Below are positions 12,177-24,938 of a stretch of 64,000 nucleotides of DNA, one piece after another. Source of the stretch: Patella vulgata (Eukaryota > Mollusca > Gastropoda > Patellidae). Under the pieces are notes generated by a model, which was given only the letters and a program-made list of their open reading frames with translations, searched no databases and had not been told where the DNA came from. The stretch covers positions 34,342,436-34,406,435 of the forward strand of contig NC_065879.2 in assembly GCF_932274485.2 (NCBI RefSeq), written 5' to 3'. How positions within the stretch are numbered: the stretch's first letter is position 1; each line of letters begins with the position of its first letter. The position numbers and the translations under genes are program-made.

Positions 12177-12336
12177 CAATCTGATTAAAACACAGATCCT
12201 ATTTCGTTTTGTTTTTTATTGTTCAAAATTTCGTTTTACTTGTCTTCACAATACTAGGATCTGGAAGAGTTGTTATATAACAGGCGAAAGTATAAAAAAA
12301 CGAAATGAAATATAGATCGGTATTTTAATCAGATTG
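12177..12336. mobile_element. Foldback MITE with 9 bp target duplication
   Basis: Imperfect inverted arms of about 42 bp (outer bases CAATCTGATTAAAA, inner 'tatttcgtttt') enclose a short loop. Identical taaaatgtt 9-mers flank it at 12168-12176 and 12337-12345. Size and duplication length match the 10.5 kb element, but the arms are unrelated. It probably belongs to another Mutator-like family and is older by arm divergence. Confidence 0.78.
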
Positions 12337-12502
12337 TAAAATGTTCAAATTACAAGAGAAATACACAAGAAAGGGGATTGTGGGTTGAGGGTATATCTTT
12401 CTATTTTCCAAGTAGCCATATTTCAACTCCCTGTATGTATTGCACGTACTTGACCTTGGTGAAAAAATAGCAATAACCACGAGTTAGTGTCAAAATCAAC
12501 AA

Positions 12503-12650
12503 AATGAAAATGAAATGAAATGGGGTTTAACGTCCTACCGTTCTGCTCCAACAGGGCTAATGAAGATGGGCATACGCCATACAGTGTGCTATGAGGGAAA
12601 TTTTGCCCCGACACCTCACAACGGCGTTATGACCTACTCTTACAAATAAA
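12503..12650 (-). mobile_element. SINE family B 3' part, minus orientation
   Basis: The (GAAAT)n-like tail is followed in reverse by ggggtttaacgtcctac, ctgctccaacagggctaatga and catacgccatacagtgtgctatgag, which mark the 3' half of family B. The tRNA-like head is absent. A second short tail fragment (aactccatttcatttcattt) lies at 12717-12737. Confidence 0.75.
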
Positions 12651-13108
12651 GCCAAAATAAATGGAAGTTGTTTTATTCAAAAAAAATATAGTCCGGGTGA
12701 AGCTGAAGTGCCATAAAACTCCATTTCATTTCATTTCCAAACAATCTGAAGATAAGTATCACATCAATAAATTTATATATGACCAATTAATTCTGGTCAT
12801 GTTGGGTAGTATTACAAGGGAGGCTACTCCTTGTATAATGAAGTTAATATTTATGGTGACAATTTGATTCTTGGCCAAAATTGATGGCTCTGTATGAACA
12901 GAGGCTAATTTTAAAAGGACTGCGGGAGGTGGGCGAACAGAGTAGGGAAAGGGGGAGGTGTACACTTGGAAATGCCCAATGATATATATTATGAGGATAA
13001 ATTGGGCCAAGCTCATCAAAAAGACTAAATAGTTATAGATTTTATCTAGAAATTCCCTGTAAAATATATTATAAAGTACTAAGATAAACCATTGAAATGT
13101 CATAAACC

Positions 13109-13134
13109 GGGGGGGGGGGGGGGGGGGGGGGGGG
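13109..13134 (+). repeat. Poly-G tract (26 G)
   Basis: Twenty-six consecutive G follow 'cataaacc'. Such a run can form G-quadruplexes and is prone to length errors in sequencing. Confidence 0.9.
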
Positions 13135-13656
13135 CAGGACAAGTCAATGGAGTGCGGGCTGAATTAAGAAAAAAAAGCATAGGAAATGAAATTAAATGAA
13201 ATATGATTTAATGGCACGTCAAAAAAGCATTGGGTTCAGAACATTTTGAAAAATAGATTCTGGGCGAGTAACACAAGTTAAATAAAATAGAAATATTAAA
13301 CATTTGTTTTATTAGAACATAAGTTTAAAACTTTAATCAAGGTATGAATCCTAGCCAATCCATTTTAAAGACAGTCACTATTACTTTCACCTAGAGAATA
13401 AATGCAATTAATTGTAAATAATATCACATTAAAATAACTTGAGTATCACCCAATTATTAAAAATTAAAGCTTTGACCTCATTGTACGGTATTTTGCATGA
13501 GCTATCGTTAAATTTAATGAAAACCACTTCCAAAAATTGTCTGACTCGTCATGAAACTTAAAAGATCTATATGGTCATTTCAGACTGCTAAATTCTGAAT
13601 GAGCGCCAATCAGGCTGGTAGCCGCTAGCTGTGGAGGGGCAATGAAGTTTTTTTTC

Positions 13657-13676
13657 GGGGGGGGGGGGGGGGGGGG
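13657..13676 (+). repeat. Poly-G tract (20 G)
   Basis: Twenty G follow a T run ending 'ttttttttc'. It is the second long G run within 600 bp. Length is uncertain for technical reasons. Confidence 0.9.
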
Positions 13677-14342
13677 ACACACGGCACAGTCTACAGTAGG
13701 TTTTTTAGAGCTATGGTCAGCAAATTGTTTTCCAGGGGATACCAAATCTGTGATACAGTACAAAGAAGAAAGATTTGGGATGAGGAACTAAAGAATGCAC
13801 GACTTTTGATATTAAAAAAAAAAAAGAGATCCTTCCATTTAAATATTTTTCAATGAATGGTGTATATGATTGTACAAAATTTAAGCCTTCAAGTGAAGCA
13901 ATTTTTATCCTTCAAGTTTTCATTAAGCTTTCAAGTTAACAAGACAAGGTACTCTAATTATTGATAGCATTATGTTGAAACGCTTCTTTCATCCCTGCTG
14001 GCAACTTTTCTAATAGATTATTAAGCGCTACATTGATGCTGTTTCTAATATAAACAAGCTTGAGCAGACTTCATAAGTGATAAACGCATGTTTTATAATA
14101 CCACTGCTGTAACTAATTCTTTTGTCAGTTTATAGCGATACTTCATAAAACAGATATTCTCACACTCTTAAAAACAAAATGGTCAGCGAGTTTTATAGTA
14201 TTAAATTAGTACCAGCCAGCCAAAATTTCCAGAAAATAAACCTGCATATTGCATTGATCTTGGGTGGTCTTATAATGACTAATTTGTTAATAAACAAAAT
14301 TACTGACCGATATTCATAAAAGAAATTATTGCTACCTATGAT
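13677..14342. other. Noncoding, nothing recognised
   Basis: No exon or repeat recognised; AT-rich. Confidence 0.4.
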
Positions 14343-14713
14343 CAGTCATTGTTGTTTGTATTTTAGAGGAGAGCTGGAAAAAGCTCCCCTTAATCAACAA
14401 ATTGAAAAATTCGCTCCCCTAAAAAAAGCTCTCCAAATTTCAATAAGAAGAATGATTTAGAAATTAAGGAAAGTGATCTGATATTAAGGAGAGTGATTAG
14501 TTGTGTGTATGGCAAATGGTTCTGAAGATCAATAACTCCATGTTAAGGGGTTATTCCTGGATTAATAAATGATAATAAGCCCCACATGACATTGTAAAGG
14601 AGAGCGATTTTCAGTTTTAAGGAGAGGGAAAAAAAACTCCCCTCGGTCGACATTCGATCAGGTGAGCGTCAGGCGCTCAAGAGCGATCGCTCGCCTTAAA
14701 AAAACAATGACTG
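14343..14713. mobile_element. MITE, CAGTCATTGTT ends, 6 bp target duplication
   Basis: The left end CAGTCATTGTTGTTTGTA and the right end (rc CAGTCATTGTTTTTTTAAGG) form imperfect inverted repeats continuing into AG/GAGC-rich inner arms. TATGAT flanks both sides at 14337-14342 and 14714-14719. The interior is noncoding. CAG..CTG ends recall hAT elements, but the family is not established. Confidence 0.72.
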
Positions 14714-15289
14714 TATGATGCAAAATAATGATTAAGGTAGCTCTGTGGTCCTATGGTCACGGAAGTTAAGCGAGTTCAATGCTCAAAATATCCTGTCCAT
14801 AATGTCATGATGAACAAGCATTAAAACACTCCAAAAATTCACAACACATTAGTTATCACTTGCAATTAATAGTCCTGTCTGCTTCTAAACACATGTTCAG
14901 TAAAACATACACTTCTTTTTATGCTGTGCTGTTTGCTTTTCAAAATTTCTGGTTTTTCAGATGAATAATGTTAAATTATTAACACATTACCAGAACATGA
15001 TTTATATTGATGAAGATTTCTACTACATGTATATGTTCATAAATATTTCAAGAAACATCCATTTACGCCTACATGCAATTCCATAATTCAAATTTATCTT
15101 ATACATTAAATTTTTAATCTTTTATTGAAACATTTTTTATTTCTCAACTTGGGCTGATCATGACATATAACTCAAACATATTGTTTATGAATACAAAAAG
15201 CAACAGACAGTTACCTAGAACTGTGTTAAGAGAAAACAAGCGGTTGCCATGCAAGATACGCCAAAATTTTACAAGAGATGGACACAGAA

Positions 15290-15500
15290 AGTGCTAAAAA
15301 CATGATTTTTCGTACAATCCTGGGCCATAAACCAAGAAGTTACGATTCGATATGAGCCAACATCGAAAGGAAACAAGATCTTTATTTCAGGTTACGTCAA
15401 AAATGGATAAAAATTGCGACCTGTAGAGTATCCACAAACAAAATGTGAAAGGTCGGACGAACAGGGGTGATGACAATATACATCTATATACCGGTACATG
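15290..15500. repeat. Family A repeat fragment
   Basis: It contains 'catgatttttcgtacaatc', 'ggccataa..aagaagttacga', 'gacctgtagagtatccacaa', 'gacgaacaggggtgatgac' and a 'tacatgaaattttgggcatat' end. This is one degenerate unit plus an end of family A. Confidence 0.65.
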
Positions 15501-15699
15501 AAATTTTGGGCATATAATAAAGATATGGATGCAGTAAGGTAGGAACAGTTAGTTTTCATTTATTACAAATTACAAAATATAACATAAGATAATGACTCAC
15601 AATTTTATTCTGCAGACATGAAGTAGAAAAAGGGGGCTTTTATAAACCTTGGCTAGATACAATTCCTACAGTTCTGTGGAAGATGCAACGATATGCCAA

Positions 15700-16240
15700 G
15701 TTTGACACCTGAACATAGAGAATGTGCAACTGTTTCGATTCACAAAGGATGGAGTAAGAGAGCTGTCGCCTGAAGGTTTGGATGCTATCACACTAATATC
15801 CTGAGACTGGTCGATTGCCAGACAGTCCCCACTACAGATCAGCCAGGGCCTGGATGGCAATGCCTAACCAATTCTGACTCAACATCATCCAAGGCCACTT
15901 TTAGCATACAGCACATCTCCATGGACTTTCTGAATCAAAACAATATGACAAAGCTGAAATGACCAGCCCTCTCTCCTGATCTCTCCCCAATTGAGAATCT
16001 GTGAGACATTAATGGATTTCTTCTCTCCCAGTGTCAACAACTGCCAAATCTGTCTACTCGAAGCAGCATTCCCCCAACTGCAAAACAAGAGGCAGCATAG
16101 CAAGGAGAGTGAAGGATCCCACAAACAGCCATTCAGGTGTTTAATCTCCATGTGGCGAATTTGCATGGTATATGTGGCTGTTAGAGGTGGAAACAGACAT
16201 AATGACTTTTGGTTTTTACATCTTGTGCTTATGTAGGGTG
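15700..16240 (+). pseudogene. Old Tc1-like transposase relic
   Basis: Across several frames the plus strand reads FLNQNN, then PALSPDLSPIENL (16-bp region around 15970-16000, the Glu-containing end of the DDE domain), and near 16145-16210 SMWRICMVYVAVRGGNRHNDF, which matches the Tc1 C-terminal pattern SM..RC...V.ARGGNT.Y. Weak helix-turn-helix-like wording (TGRLPDSP) lies near 15810. There are many stops and frame changes. No terminal repeats were found, so it is old. Confidence 0.7.
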
Positions 16241-17827
16241 TTGTTGATTTTCTAGTGTCCGTATTATGTCCAATCCAGCCTACATCACACATTATGTCCT
16301 ACTTTTTTAAATAATACTATTTCTACAAATAATTCAAGCATGCACCTAACCTTGTAAAGTTTTTATGCTAGTTTTCTTCTTCTTAATACAATATCATTAT
16401 CTTGAATATTTCATCAAAAATAAAACAAGACCGTCTGCTCTGCTGTCGATAAAAAGCAGACACGAAATTGCAAGAAAAACAATAATGTTACCTTGATAAG
16501 CACCATCTTAGACAGATAAATGGTGTGATAAAGAGATGAATCCAAGCTCTTAAATTATATAGTTATTGAAGTCACATCTGCCAAGATCTTTAATATATAA
16601 TCAAGTATGTGCCATTAACCTGGTGATCTTCAGGTATATATTATATATAGATTTTTCAAGAGCTTTTCTTTTTTGTTGGATGAGAAATGGCCAGAGTACA
16701 GACGGCACTATGCCATCAATAGCTAATTATCTAAACTATAAACCTACTGAACTACATCTACCTGTATTAAATATAAAAATAACTCTTGTCTCAACATCAC
16801 TTAAATAAATTTAAACCTCTTAAACAAATTTTGCAAAAATATATCATTAAAACTACTACAAAGCAGTTTGGATATTACAAAATCAGACTACAAAAGCCTA
16901 CTGGTATTCTTATCTTGGACTTCTGGTATATTGATTAGTATTACAAAATAATCTTCCAGATCATGTCCAATAGAAAGAAGTATTGCCAAAAAGCATATTA
17001 ATGCTACAAGTTATTTAATCGGATCAATCACATTGTGTCTTAAACAGGAATTTGCTACTGGGGATGCTCTTGTCATGTACATTTCTTATACGGAAACCTA
17101 TGGAGGGGACTCATTTGTTAGGAAATTTTGGCTTTATTTAGTTGTTTATATTCAATTTGTGTGGGCTTGTGAAAAAAAAAGATTTTGGAGATTCTGAAGT
17201 GAGGAGCTTCAGGTTTAGTCATGGCACTATGTCCACCAATATTCAACAACACTTTTCAGCCCTTGTCTTTGTTAAAATTCAATAAAGAAATTCTGTTGAA
17301 TTGTATATTTAACCATTTGATGATGAGCACCCTAGGTCACATCAAAAATCAAGGTAACAATGAAACTCAAGAGGATATTTATTGAACAAGGCCTTGAAGA
17401 ACTAGAAATTAAATAAGTTTGACCTTTATGGATCAGTATTTACTACCATTCCATACTGTTTGTGTTAGAGCATATTTGAATGCTTAGTGACTTTTCTTGC
17501 ATAGTGTAGTAACATACTCAATCTACTTATCTATACGCTGGACCTGGGTTTATCATCCCTGTCAAAAGAACTATGCATGCACCCTTAGGTGTGTATTGCA
17601 TATCTACATGTATATTTGGACATTTTGTATCAGATTTCTGTATTGTTTATATTTACAAGTAGAGTAATGGGGGAGATTGAGCTGTCTGTTATACTAATAT
17701 TTACAGGCAGTAGGAAAAGAATTATCTCATTCTTTATCAAGATGGATGTGATAGGTAAGAATATACTGACAATACCAGGTCTATATTCAGCTTCTACATG
17801 TCAAGATAAGACAAGATACATTCAGTA
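16241..17827. other. Noncoding, nothing recognised
   Basis: AT-rich sequence without identifiable exons, SINEs or inverted repeats. Confidence 0.4.
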
Positions 17828-18240
17828 CATTCTACTCATATATACCCACAACTATGTACACAACACTCATACCGTGACATAATACAAAATCTTATAAACT
17901 ATTTCAACTCATATATACCTACAAATTACTCATAATACATATCTTATAAATTATCTGAACTTATATATACCCACAACTACATAATACTCGCAATACAAAT
18001 CTTATAAACTATCTGAACTCATATATACATGTACGTACCCACAACTACATAATACTCATAATACAAATCTTATAAACTATCTGAATTTATTTATACACAT
18101 GTACCCACAACTACATAATACTCATTATACAAAAGAAAACAAAATCTTATAAACTATTCGAACTCATATATACCAACAACTACATATATAATACTCATAA
18201 TACAAAAGAAAGAAGATTTTATAAATTATTTGAATTCATG
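17828..18240. repeat. Tandem array, 53-80 bp units
   Basis: Units begin 'cttataaactat..gaactcatatatac' and continue 'ccacaactacataatactcataatacaaat'. Starts lie near 17889, 17942, 18000, 18068, 18148 and a last diverged one near 18218. Unit length grows through internal insertions such as 'atgtacgt' and 'aaagaaa'. This is a minisatellite with no coding frame. Confidence 0.85.
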
Positions 18241-18806
18241 AAAGAAGTGTACTCAGATGTTCTAGGACACCCACCATTATAAAGTGTCAGTGGGGAACCA
18301 GCGGTCCCCTAAATGACAGAATGCAAAATTTACTTATTATTCTGTGTTTATGAAACATGTAAATTTGAGCTTTTTGTTGGTTGTGGTGATGTAGCTGATG
18401 AAATTGACTGTTATATATTTGTGTCCAGATATGCTGCACACATCACCTTGACACCCCAATTTTTCAAAAGTTTCTAGGAGAACGACTCCCCCCCCCCCCA
18501 ATAAAAACCAAAAATCCTGTTACATGGCAATAGTTTGGACATGGAGCCAACACTACTTGTTCATTTATACCCCCAGGTCAAATGCTGGTTTAAATACAAA
18601 GTACAACATATTTTTCCAGCTATATGTGAACTCCTCAAATGAGAAATGTTATCAGGTGTTTAAAATGTTATTTTTAAGGCAATTAAACTAAAGACCAGAA
18701 TGTTGAAGAAACAATTTTCAAAATCAAGTTCTAGCTTGTCAAGATAACCCATATAGATTGCATACAAACTCACAAAATGCTCTATACTAGTGCAGAATGT
18801 GTAGCT

Positions 18807-19308
18807 CAAAGGAGCTAAATCGCTAATATTCGAGACCTACAAATTGACACAAATTGGTCGCAACGTATATAATAATGTAATATGAATGTAAATAAACTGA
18901 TTTACATTCAATCGTTTCCATTTTTACTCTAATTTCAACGCAGTTATGTTCGTCGAGATACCCTAGAAGTCTCAATCGAATGGCAATCTCTAACGTCTGG
19001 TTATTCAAGGCTACACCGATAGTATTTATTGCGCATGCTCTCCAGATAAGAATATGGGGTCACCATTTCACATGACTTGTGGAATATATCTAACCTCGTT
19101 CTTCCGAGTCGCTTGTATCAAATTGCGCTGTAACGCATTATGGTACACGAATCGTAAAATGTTTATTTTGTCTTAAATATTGGATATCAGAAGCCCATCT
19201 TTTCCCGGTAAGATCACAACACCAATGTTGATTAAAATTGACAAATTATACATGTTTTCATTGTCGAAAGTTTGGATGATATTGAGTTAGAGACTTAGCT
19301 ACTTTAAA
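18807..19308 (+). mobile_element. TTAA-type MITE, family M1 (copy 2)
   Basis: The left end CAAAGGAGCTAAATCGCTAA and right end 'acttagctactttaa' match copies at 985 and 41731. The left TTAA has mutated to TCAA. The body shares 'ggtcgcaacgtatataata' and 'gcccatcttttcccggtaag'. Confidence 0.7.
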
Positions 19309-19392
19309 TAAAAAATAAAAAACCTGAGGCAATAGTAAAATGATAATATGACATATTATATGTTAAAACTGGTATCAATGGAAAATCTTCCA

Positions 19393-19547
19393 ATTTTCAA
19401 TTATCTCTTCTAGAGACAGATTTGAGAAGTTTGTGAAAATCCATTAAGAGATTGCATTTGTCAAAGATCCAATTTTGAACTATTTACTCTAGAGACAGAT
19501 TGAGAAGTTTCCGAAGATCCATCAAAAGATTGCATTTGTCAAAGATT
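19393..19547. repeat. Tandem duplication, ~77 bp units
   Basis: Two copies of 'ctctagagacagatt.gagaagttt...atccat.aa.agattgcatttgtcaaagat' lie side by side with few differences. Confidence 0.75.
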
Positions 19548-21179
19548 AAGAATACCATCAATTTTAAGTTTCTTCACATTATGAACACTGACAGGGATGG
19601 TGTATAGATATAGCAATCATTCTCAATGCTCAAGATATTTTGAGTTTTTAAATTGTGGGGAAAAAAATACAACTCGCTTAACTGCAGAAACAGAGAATGA
19701 TGTCTGTTTAAATTGTAACAAGTTGCACCAAAAACTCTACGGATGTATCAATCATCAAAGACATGCACTTTCCACTAAATAAACTCGAGAAAACATAAAG
19801 GCATCTATGGCCTATAACAGATGAGTGATTTATTGTTTGAAAAGAAACCAAAATAATCCACAATTATTTGTACCTGATAGCCTCAACCACAACACATTGT
19901 ATATGTAATATAAAGATATAATTTGCACTGAGAAAATTATAGAACCTTACAGACAGCACCCTCATCCCTCTATTTCTATTCTAAGATCAAACGTGACTCC
20001 ACTTAGCACTGCAGTCGCTGAAGAGATTTCATAAGAATGGGTAATGAGTCAAAAATGATATAATTCGTATTGAGAAAATATAGATCCCTATAGAAAGCTT
20101 GCATGATTTATATTCAAAGATCTTATGCGATTGTACTGGGCACCACACTCATTGCAATGATTCCACAATGTTCAGTTACCATGCTAGTTTAACAAATAAG
20201 TCAATTATGAAAAGAATCAGTTTCAGTTTGAATATAATTTATTATACGTTACCTATATCTGCTTCCTACATAAAACAGATATTGTCAGACATAATAAATA
20301 AATAGCATTATGCAATAAAATATTCTGTCGTTTCACACATTACCTGTAAATTTCTACATTTGACTTGTCAATAGAGGTATTTTTACCTACATCTTTCATA
20401 ACATCAGGATTATTAGAATTTTGTGAATTTTATTTTTCACATTTAATAAATGGAAAATACATTTTAGTGGAGCATAAAATAATGTCCAAAGGGCGTAATT
20501 CCTTGGATCAAAAGACATTTATATTCAATACTATGTTTTGAACATTCCAAATTTTACTTGATTGAAGTGGATTTTCAAGCCTCACAATCATCTGCTGTCC
20601 CAAGGGATATGAACTACATTTTACACAATTATAATTTTTCTTTAGCAAAGTTTAGAAATGTCTCACCTTAAATGTATACACACTTACTTATTTGTTGAAA
20701 TATTAATTGTTCTGAAATTTCAAATCCACATTTCCGTTCCTTAATTGAACTTAAATTGAACTGAGACGATCTTAACAAAGGCATTTCCTGAAGTTTGTCT
20801 CAAGGTCGTAACTCATTAAACCAAATACAACATTCAGATAAACAGGTCTTAATTGTTTATTTAGTCGTACAACCACTTGACAATAATTACTCTTAGCTAA
20901 AAATTTAGTAGAGCAAACTACATAATCTGGGTGAAAATTATTGGAAACATGATTTTATAATAAACAGGGATATGCTATAAGCCAGATGAACTATATTAGG
21001 TTGTCAGTTAATAAGGATGCACAATACAAGACAGAAAGTGGGCATTGAAAATTAGAGGTTAATTATCATATAGTATGATCATTTCTACATGGACATTCGA
21101 TGTTCCATTCTTTTTACATGTATATGAGTAAACTGTTTTTGGCAAAACCAATAAAAATGTGCAGGCCTGTAGATATTGG
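19548..21179. other. Noncoding, nothing recognised
   Basis: No supported exon or repeat. Short open frames (for example at 19597 and 20099, plus) show no recognisable protein features. Confidence 0.4.
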
Positions 21180-21518
21180 ATCCAATTATAAGCATAGCAT
21201 CAACATCGACCAAAAAATAAAAATATTTGATGGGCTTTGCCCTCTTGGCCCAATGCATCTGTTAAAGACTTCCCAGCTAGGCAATATCCCATTCCGATAT
21301 CTGTGCCCCCTACCTCACAAATGCATGGCCATGAAATGTGTCCCAAAGACGCTTTTGCCACAGATGTATGTAGAAACCTTTTCCTGGATTCGGTCCTCTA
21401 GATGAACAACAGATAGTCCCAGCTGATCATGGGCAGCACATGGTGCATTATAGTCATACTGTAGTAGCTTATAACCTTTGCAATTTATTTTGATCTGAAA
21501 GATGTGACTTAAAGACAA
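21180..21518 (-). pseudogene. Possible piggyBac-like transposase relic
   Basis: The minus strand is open for 67 codons. Residues GYKLLQYDYNAP..HDQLGLSVVHLEDRIQ.KVSTYIC.. recall the piggyBac DDE region (LGLG.SVV..L.D......ADNFFTS..L), followed past a stop by GHRYRNGIL and GPRGQ. The expected D-N-F-F is replaced by G-K-S-V-F, so the catalytic site is lost. An alternative is a real exon: an acceptor-like 'atctttcag' precedes it. The assignment is by eye only. Confidence 0.35.
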
Positions 21519-21870
21519 AACTTTCAGAATATCTTCAATTTTATTTCAGCCTTTAATAGTTAACAATGAGACTTTTATATGTGTCTATAACTGTAAAGAA
21601 TGATATTAGAATCTTATTTTAGCGGGGTAAGTTCATTAGTTAAAACAGTGTTGGTACATGTATCTATATTTCAACTTCCTGGGTGCTATTAACCCATGAC
21701 ATGTTACTTCTAATTAACATCAGACAAACTGTAATTGCCTAGACTGCCAATATCAATAAAATATCTTAACAGGAAACTTTTATCTTAACTTTCAGCATAA
21801 AAAAAATGTTTTATAGGTTTGAAAGTTGGGTTGTATTACGAATTATATATTTTTTTCTAATTTGTTAATA

Positions 21871-22455
21871 TGTGACCCGTGCTGGCATAATGAGTCGTAA
21901 TAAAGGAATTTTGAAATTGAGTTAATGTTGTTTTCACATTCTCCAATTGAATACCTTCAAAATGATGTATGGTTGGTTTGATTCAGACAAAAATTGGCTG
22001 AGCTGTGTCCGTTTGAAGCTGCCCAAGTCAGAAAAATAAGTTTTGAGAAATATTGGTAAGTGCCAAAACAAAATCAGGCAATTTATATACTATTTTGTTG
22101 TTTAACTCTTAAACGACCCAGAGGTTTGACGTCATAACGTCATAAAAACCCACGTCATAATGTTCAATAGTATTAAAATATAGATATGCATTTTAAAGTC
22201 ATATCATTAATAAACAACTGTAGATAGACCCTTAATGTAAATGGATGAAATAATCTTAATTTAATGCCATTTTCATAAATGATTTATGAATGCGGTACTC
22301 TCACAAAATGCCCAAATAGTGTTTCAAAATGTTTTAACACTATTTTGATCTTTTAGCTTGATAATTTCGACCAAAATCAATAGTTTCGCCTGTTTTGTCT
22401 GTAGCTCAATATTAGTTTTTGTGTATTCCAACTAATTTAACCAGCACGGGTCACA
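21871..22455. mobile_element. MITE, TGTGACCCGTGCTGG ends, TA duplication
   Basis: The 15 bp inverted repeats TGTGACCCGTGCTGG are identical at both ends, with TA outside on each side (21869-21870, 22456-22457). The interior is AT-rich and noncoding; it includes 'gacgtcataacgtcat', a CRE-like direct repeat near 22129. Length 585 bp. Family unknown; TA duplication fits Tc1/mariner-type transposition. Confidence 0.75.
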
Positions 22456-22457
22456 TA

Positions 22458-23422
22458 TATGAAAATGAAATTTTCTTGAAAGATAACAGTGGTATGTTGT
22501 TTTTGTCAGTTTTCCAGGAATCAAGACATCTTGGACCAGTATTACCAGCTATTTCAAACATGAAAATAATTAATAGCCATATAGTACTGGGTGAACCGTT
22601 TGTATCTTTTGTGGATAGCTGCATAGATACTCTGATTTCTGTATTGTTTTATATATACTTTAAGAGTATGTAACATTGGTTTTGGATTGGGAGTGATTAA
22701 ACCGCACAGATACACCAAGGTTTTAAAATGTGATTAAATCTGCCAATCCATCACTGGGGTATATATGTTGTAACACTCATTAAAAGTCGTACACATGCTG
22801 ATACTCATATACACATGTATTATGTGCTGAGCAATCTAGGATTGTCCCTTTAATGATGAAGAGGTATGTGTTTCTGCTAGCCCACATAAACCCACACACA
22901 TACAGGTACAATATTGTGCAATAATCTATAAATAGAACTCAGTAAATCAATCATTTCTTACTAGATTGTACATTAAGCAAAATCACTGTTATTTAAAAAA
23001 CATTTTGGTCCAAATACTATTCCAAATCAAACAATTCTAACTCAAGTTATGGCTATTTCAGGTTTACATTAGTTTTTATTAATTTCACACCACCATCTTT
23101 ATCTCTCTTAGACAAATAAAGTAATAATAATTGCGCTATCTTTTTTTTGTCTACAAGATATAGCTCATTCTACATGAATATCTTTTTCAGCTCAGATGTG
23201 CTTAATGACATAATAACAATAGTCTTAACATTAAAATAGTACATTCTTTTGAATTTTAACACATACTCTAAAAGAATGATTTAGCTTGTTGCACCTTTAA
23301 CCAAAATTAATTACACAGTTTACAGAGCTGTGATAGACCACTTATAAAACAAAGTGTTAGCTTTCTGGCTAATCTCAAAGTATTATTCTGCTTCACAAGT
23401 GTAGGTGTACTGACACCAAAGA
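22458..23422. other. Noncoding, nothing recognised
   Basis: AT-rich sequence without supported features. Confidence 0.4.
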
Positions 23423-23429
23423 CTTCAAA

Positions 23430-23783
23430 GGGATCACGTGGCTAAGTGGGTAAGACGCTACCTGGAGGTCGGGTGTTCGATCCCTGCATTGGCCGAGAAA
23501 GTTCATCCAGATTTTCCGGCGTGGTTCTCCCTTGTCAGTGATGCAGGACGGAGGGGCTGACAAGGAAAGTTGTCTAGTCGTTCGGATGGGATGAAAAACC
23601 GAGGCCCCGTGTACACATTGGCGTGCATGTAAAAGATCCCTTGGCAGTTGGAATTCGATATAAGAGTAGGCCGTAGTGCCTCTGTCCGGACAAAATTTCC
23701 TTCATAGCACACTGTATGGCGTATGCCCGTCTTCATTAGCCCAGGTTAGGAGCAGAACAGTAGGACGTTAAACTCCATTTCAT
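23430..23783 (+). mobile_element. SINE family B, near full length
   Basis: The tRNA-like head has box A-like GTGGCTAAGTGGGTAAGACG and box B GGTGTTCGATCCC. The body is characteristic (agaaagttcatccagatttt, tgtacacattggcgtgcatg, cacactgtatggcgtatgcc) and the tail is tttcattt. Short flanking repeats ttcaaag (23423-23429 and 23784-23790) are probably the target duplication. Closely similar to the 58.7 kb copy. Confidence 0.9.
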
Positions 23784-24391
23784 TTCAAAGCCAACTCAAT
23801 AGGGCATAAAGAATAACACATATTTTACAATTCCTGTAGCTTTATAAAGTAATACATATATTATATATTCCTGTAAAGTCATCATTAAAAGATTTTATTA
23901 TCTGGACACCTTTATGTATACCTCTATAAACATATTATATGTATGTGTATGTGACCCGGTGTTATTTGGAGGGGTCAAAAATTCTGGCCAAATTTAACAA
24001 TGAATATAGATTGAAAATAATACTTTGGCCTGAAATATCTTTGATTACAGTCCGTTATTTTTGCCTAAAAATAGTTTTTTTTATAATCTCCAAAACTGTT
24101 TGACCGCCCCTTGACCCCTGCCTAATTACACACATCATTATATTCATTTAATTTACACTGTACTATACCTTACTTCAATCATTCAAAAGGGAATGTTTTT
24201 GATGTTCAGTAGCACAATGGATATATTTCTCTGCATATAAAACATTACTAATGGAAAAATTTTTTTTTCCTTTTTCAAGGTTTACAGATAATAAAAAATA
24301 AATAAAACAATCAAATAATATTAAATTTTTGGGGGAATAAACTTGTCAGATTTCAAAGATTTTGAATAATAATAAGTTATACACATTTTAG

Positions 24392-24600
24392 TTGTTCGGG
24401 ACATAAACCAAGGTCCTGTGTACACACTGACATGCACATAAAAAAAGGCCTTGACAGTTGGAATTGGAAATAGGAGCACCGTAGGCCTTAGTGCCACTGC
24501 TTTAGGAAAATTCCCCTCATCGATATTGCATGGTGTATAATCTATGCGAATCTGCAATAGCATTAGCCCCGATGGAGATGGAAGGTATTTCATTTTATAG
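24392..24600 (+). mobile_element. SINE family B, 5'-truncated
   Basis: It begins at 'cgggacataaaccaaggtcc' and continues through 'tgtacacactgacatgcac', 'gacagttggaattgg' and 'attgcatggtgtataatcta', ending 'ggtatttcattttat'. The head is missing and divergence is higher than at 23.4 kb. Confidence 0.75.
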
Positions 24601-24857
24601 AATTTATCAACAAACCACTTTTGACTAATGTTTTATTTCAATAATTTTAGGTTGTTCTATTTGTAGTAAATTGAAATAACAGGATTCCATATTAAAACTT
24701 GAAAATACTTAAAATGGAATTCAAATAGCAAAAATCAAGAAAGTAGATAAACTTGTGATCTACACTGCACGTGGGATTTTGCATTTAATACATGTAAGGT
24801 TGGAGGTCCTCATTTTCAATTACGGTTGACTAAAATACAATCAATATTAATTCTTAC

Positions 24858-24938
24858 CGAGTCTTCTTTGTCTGCCAATTCATTTTCCTTTGATGATAAT
24901 TTCCATCGTTTTTCTCGTATATGAATTCTTCTTGCCAT
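24858..24938 (-). CDS. Candidate first coding exon, unidentified gene
   Basis: On the minus strand ATG at 24938-24936 sits in a good context (gataaaaATGGC), with an in-frame stop 9 bases upstream. It opens 27 codons beginning MARRIHIREKRWKLSS and ending ADKEDS, directly followed by a consensus donor GTAAGAA. The segment is basic then acidic, and I do not recognise it. If real, the gene runs leftward into the 0-24 kb noncoding DNA, which would then be intronic; no later exon was identified. The case rests only on codon, start and splice wording. Confidence 0.3.

Noticed and set aside
17828-18240. Repeats with similar spacing, considered as a CRISPR-like array
   Set aside because: Units are whole-length similar with no unique spacers, in a eukaryotic setting; it is a minisatellite.
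23950-24120. tgtgacccggtg.. resembling the end of the 21.9 kb MITE
   Set aside because: The match covers about ten bases and no partner end was found.
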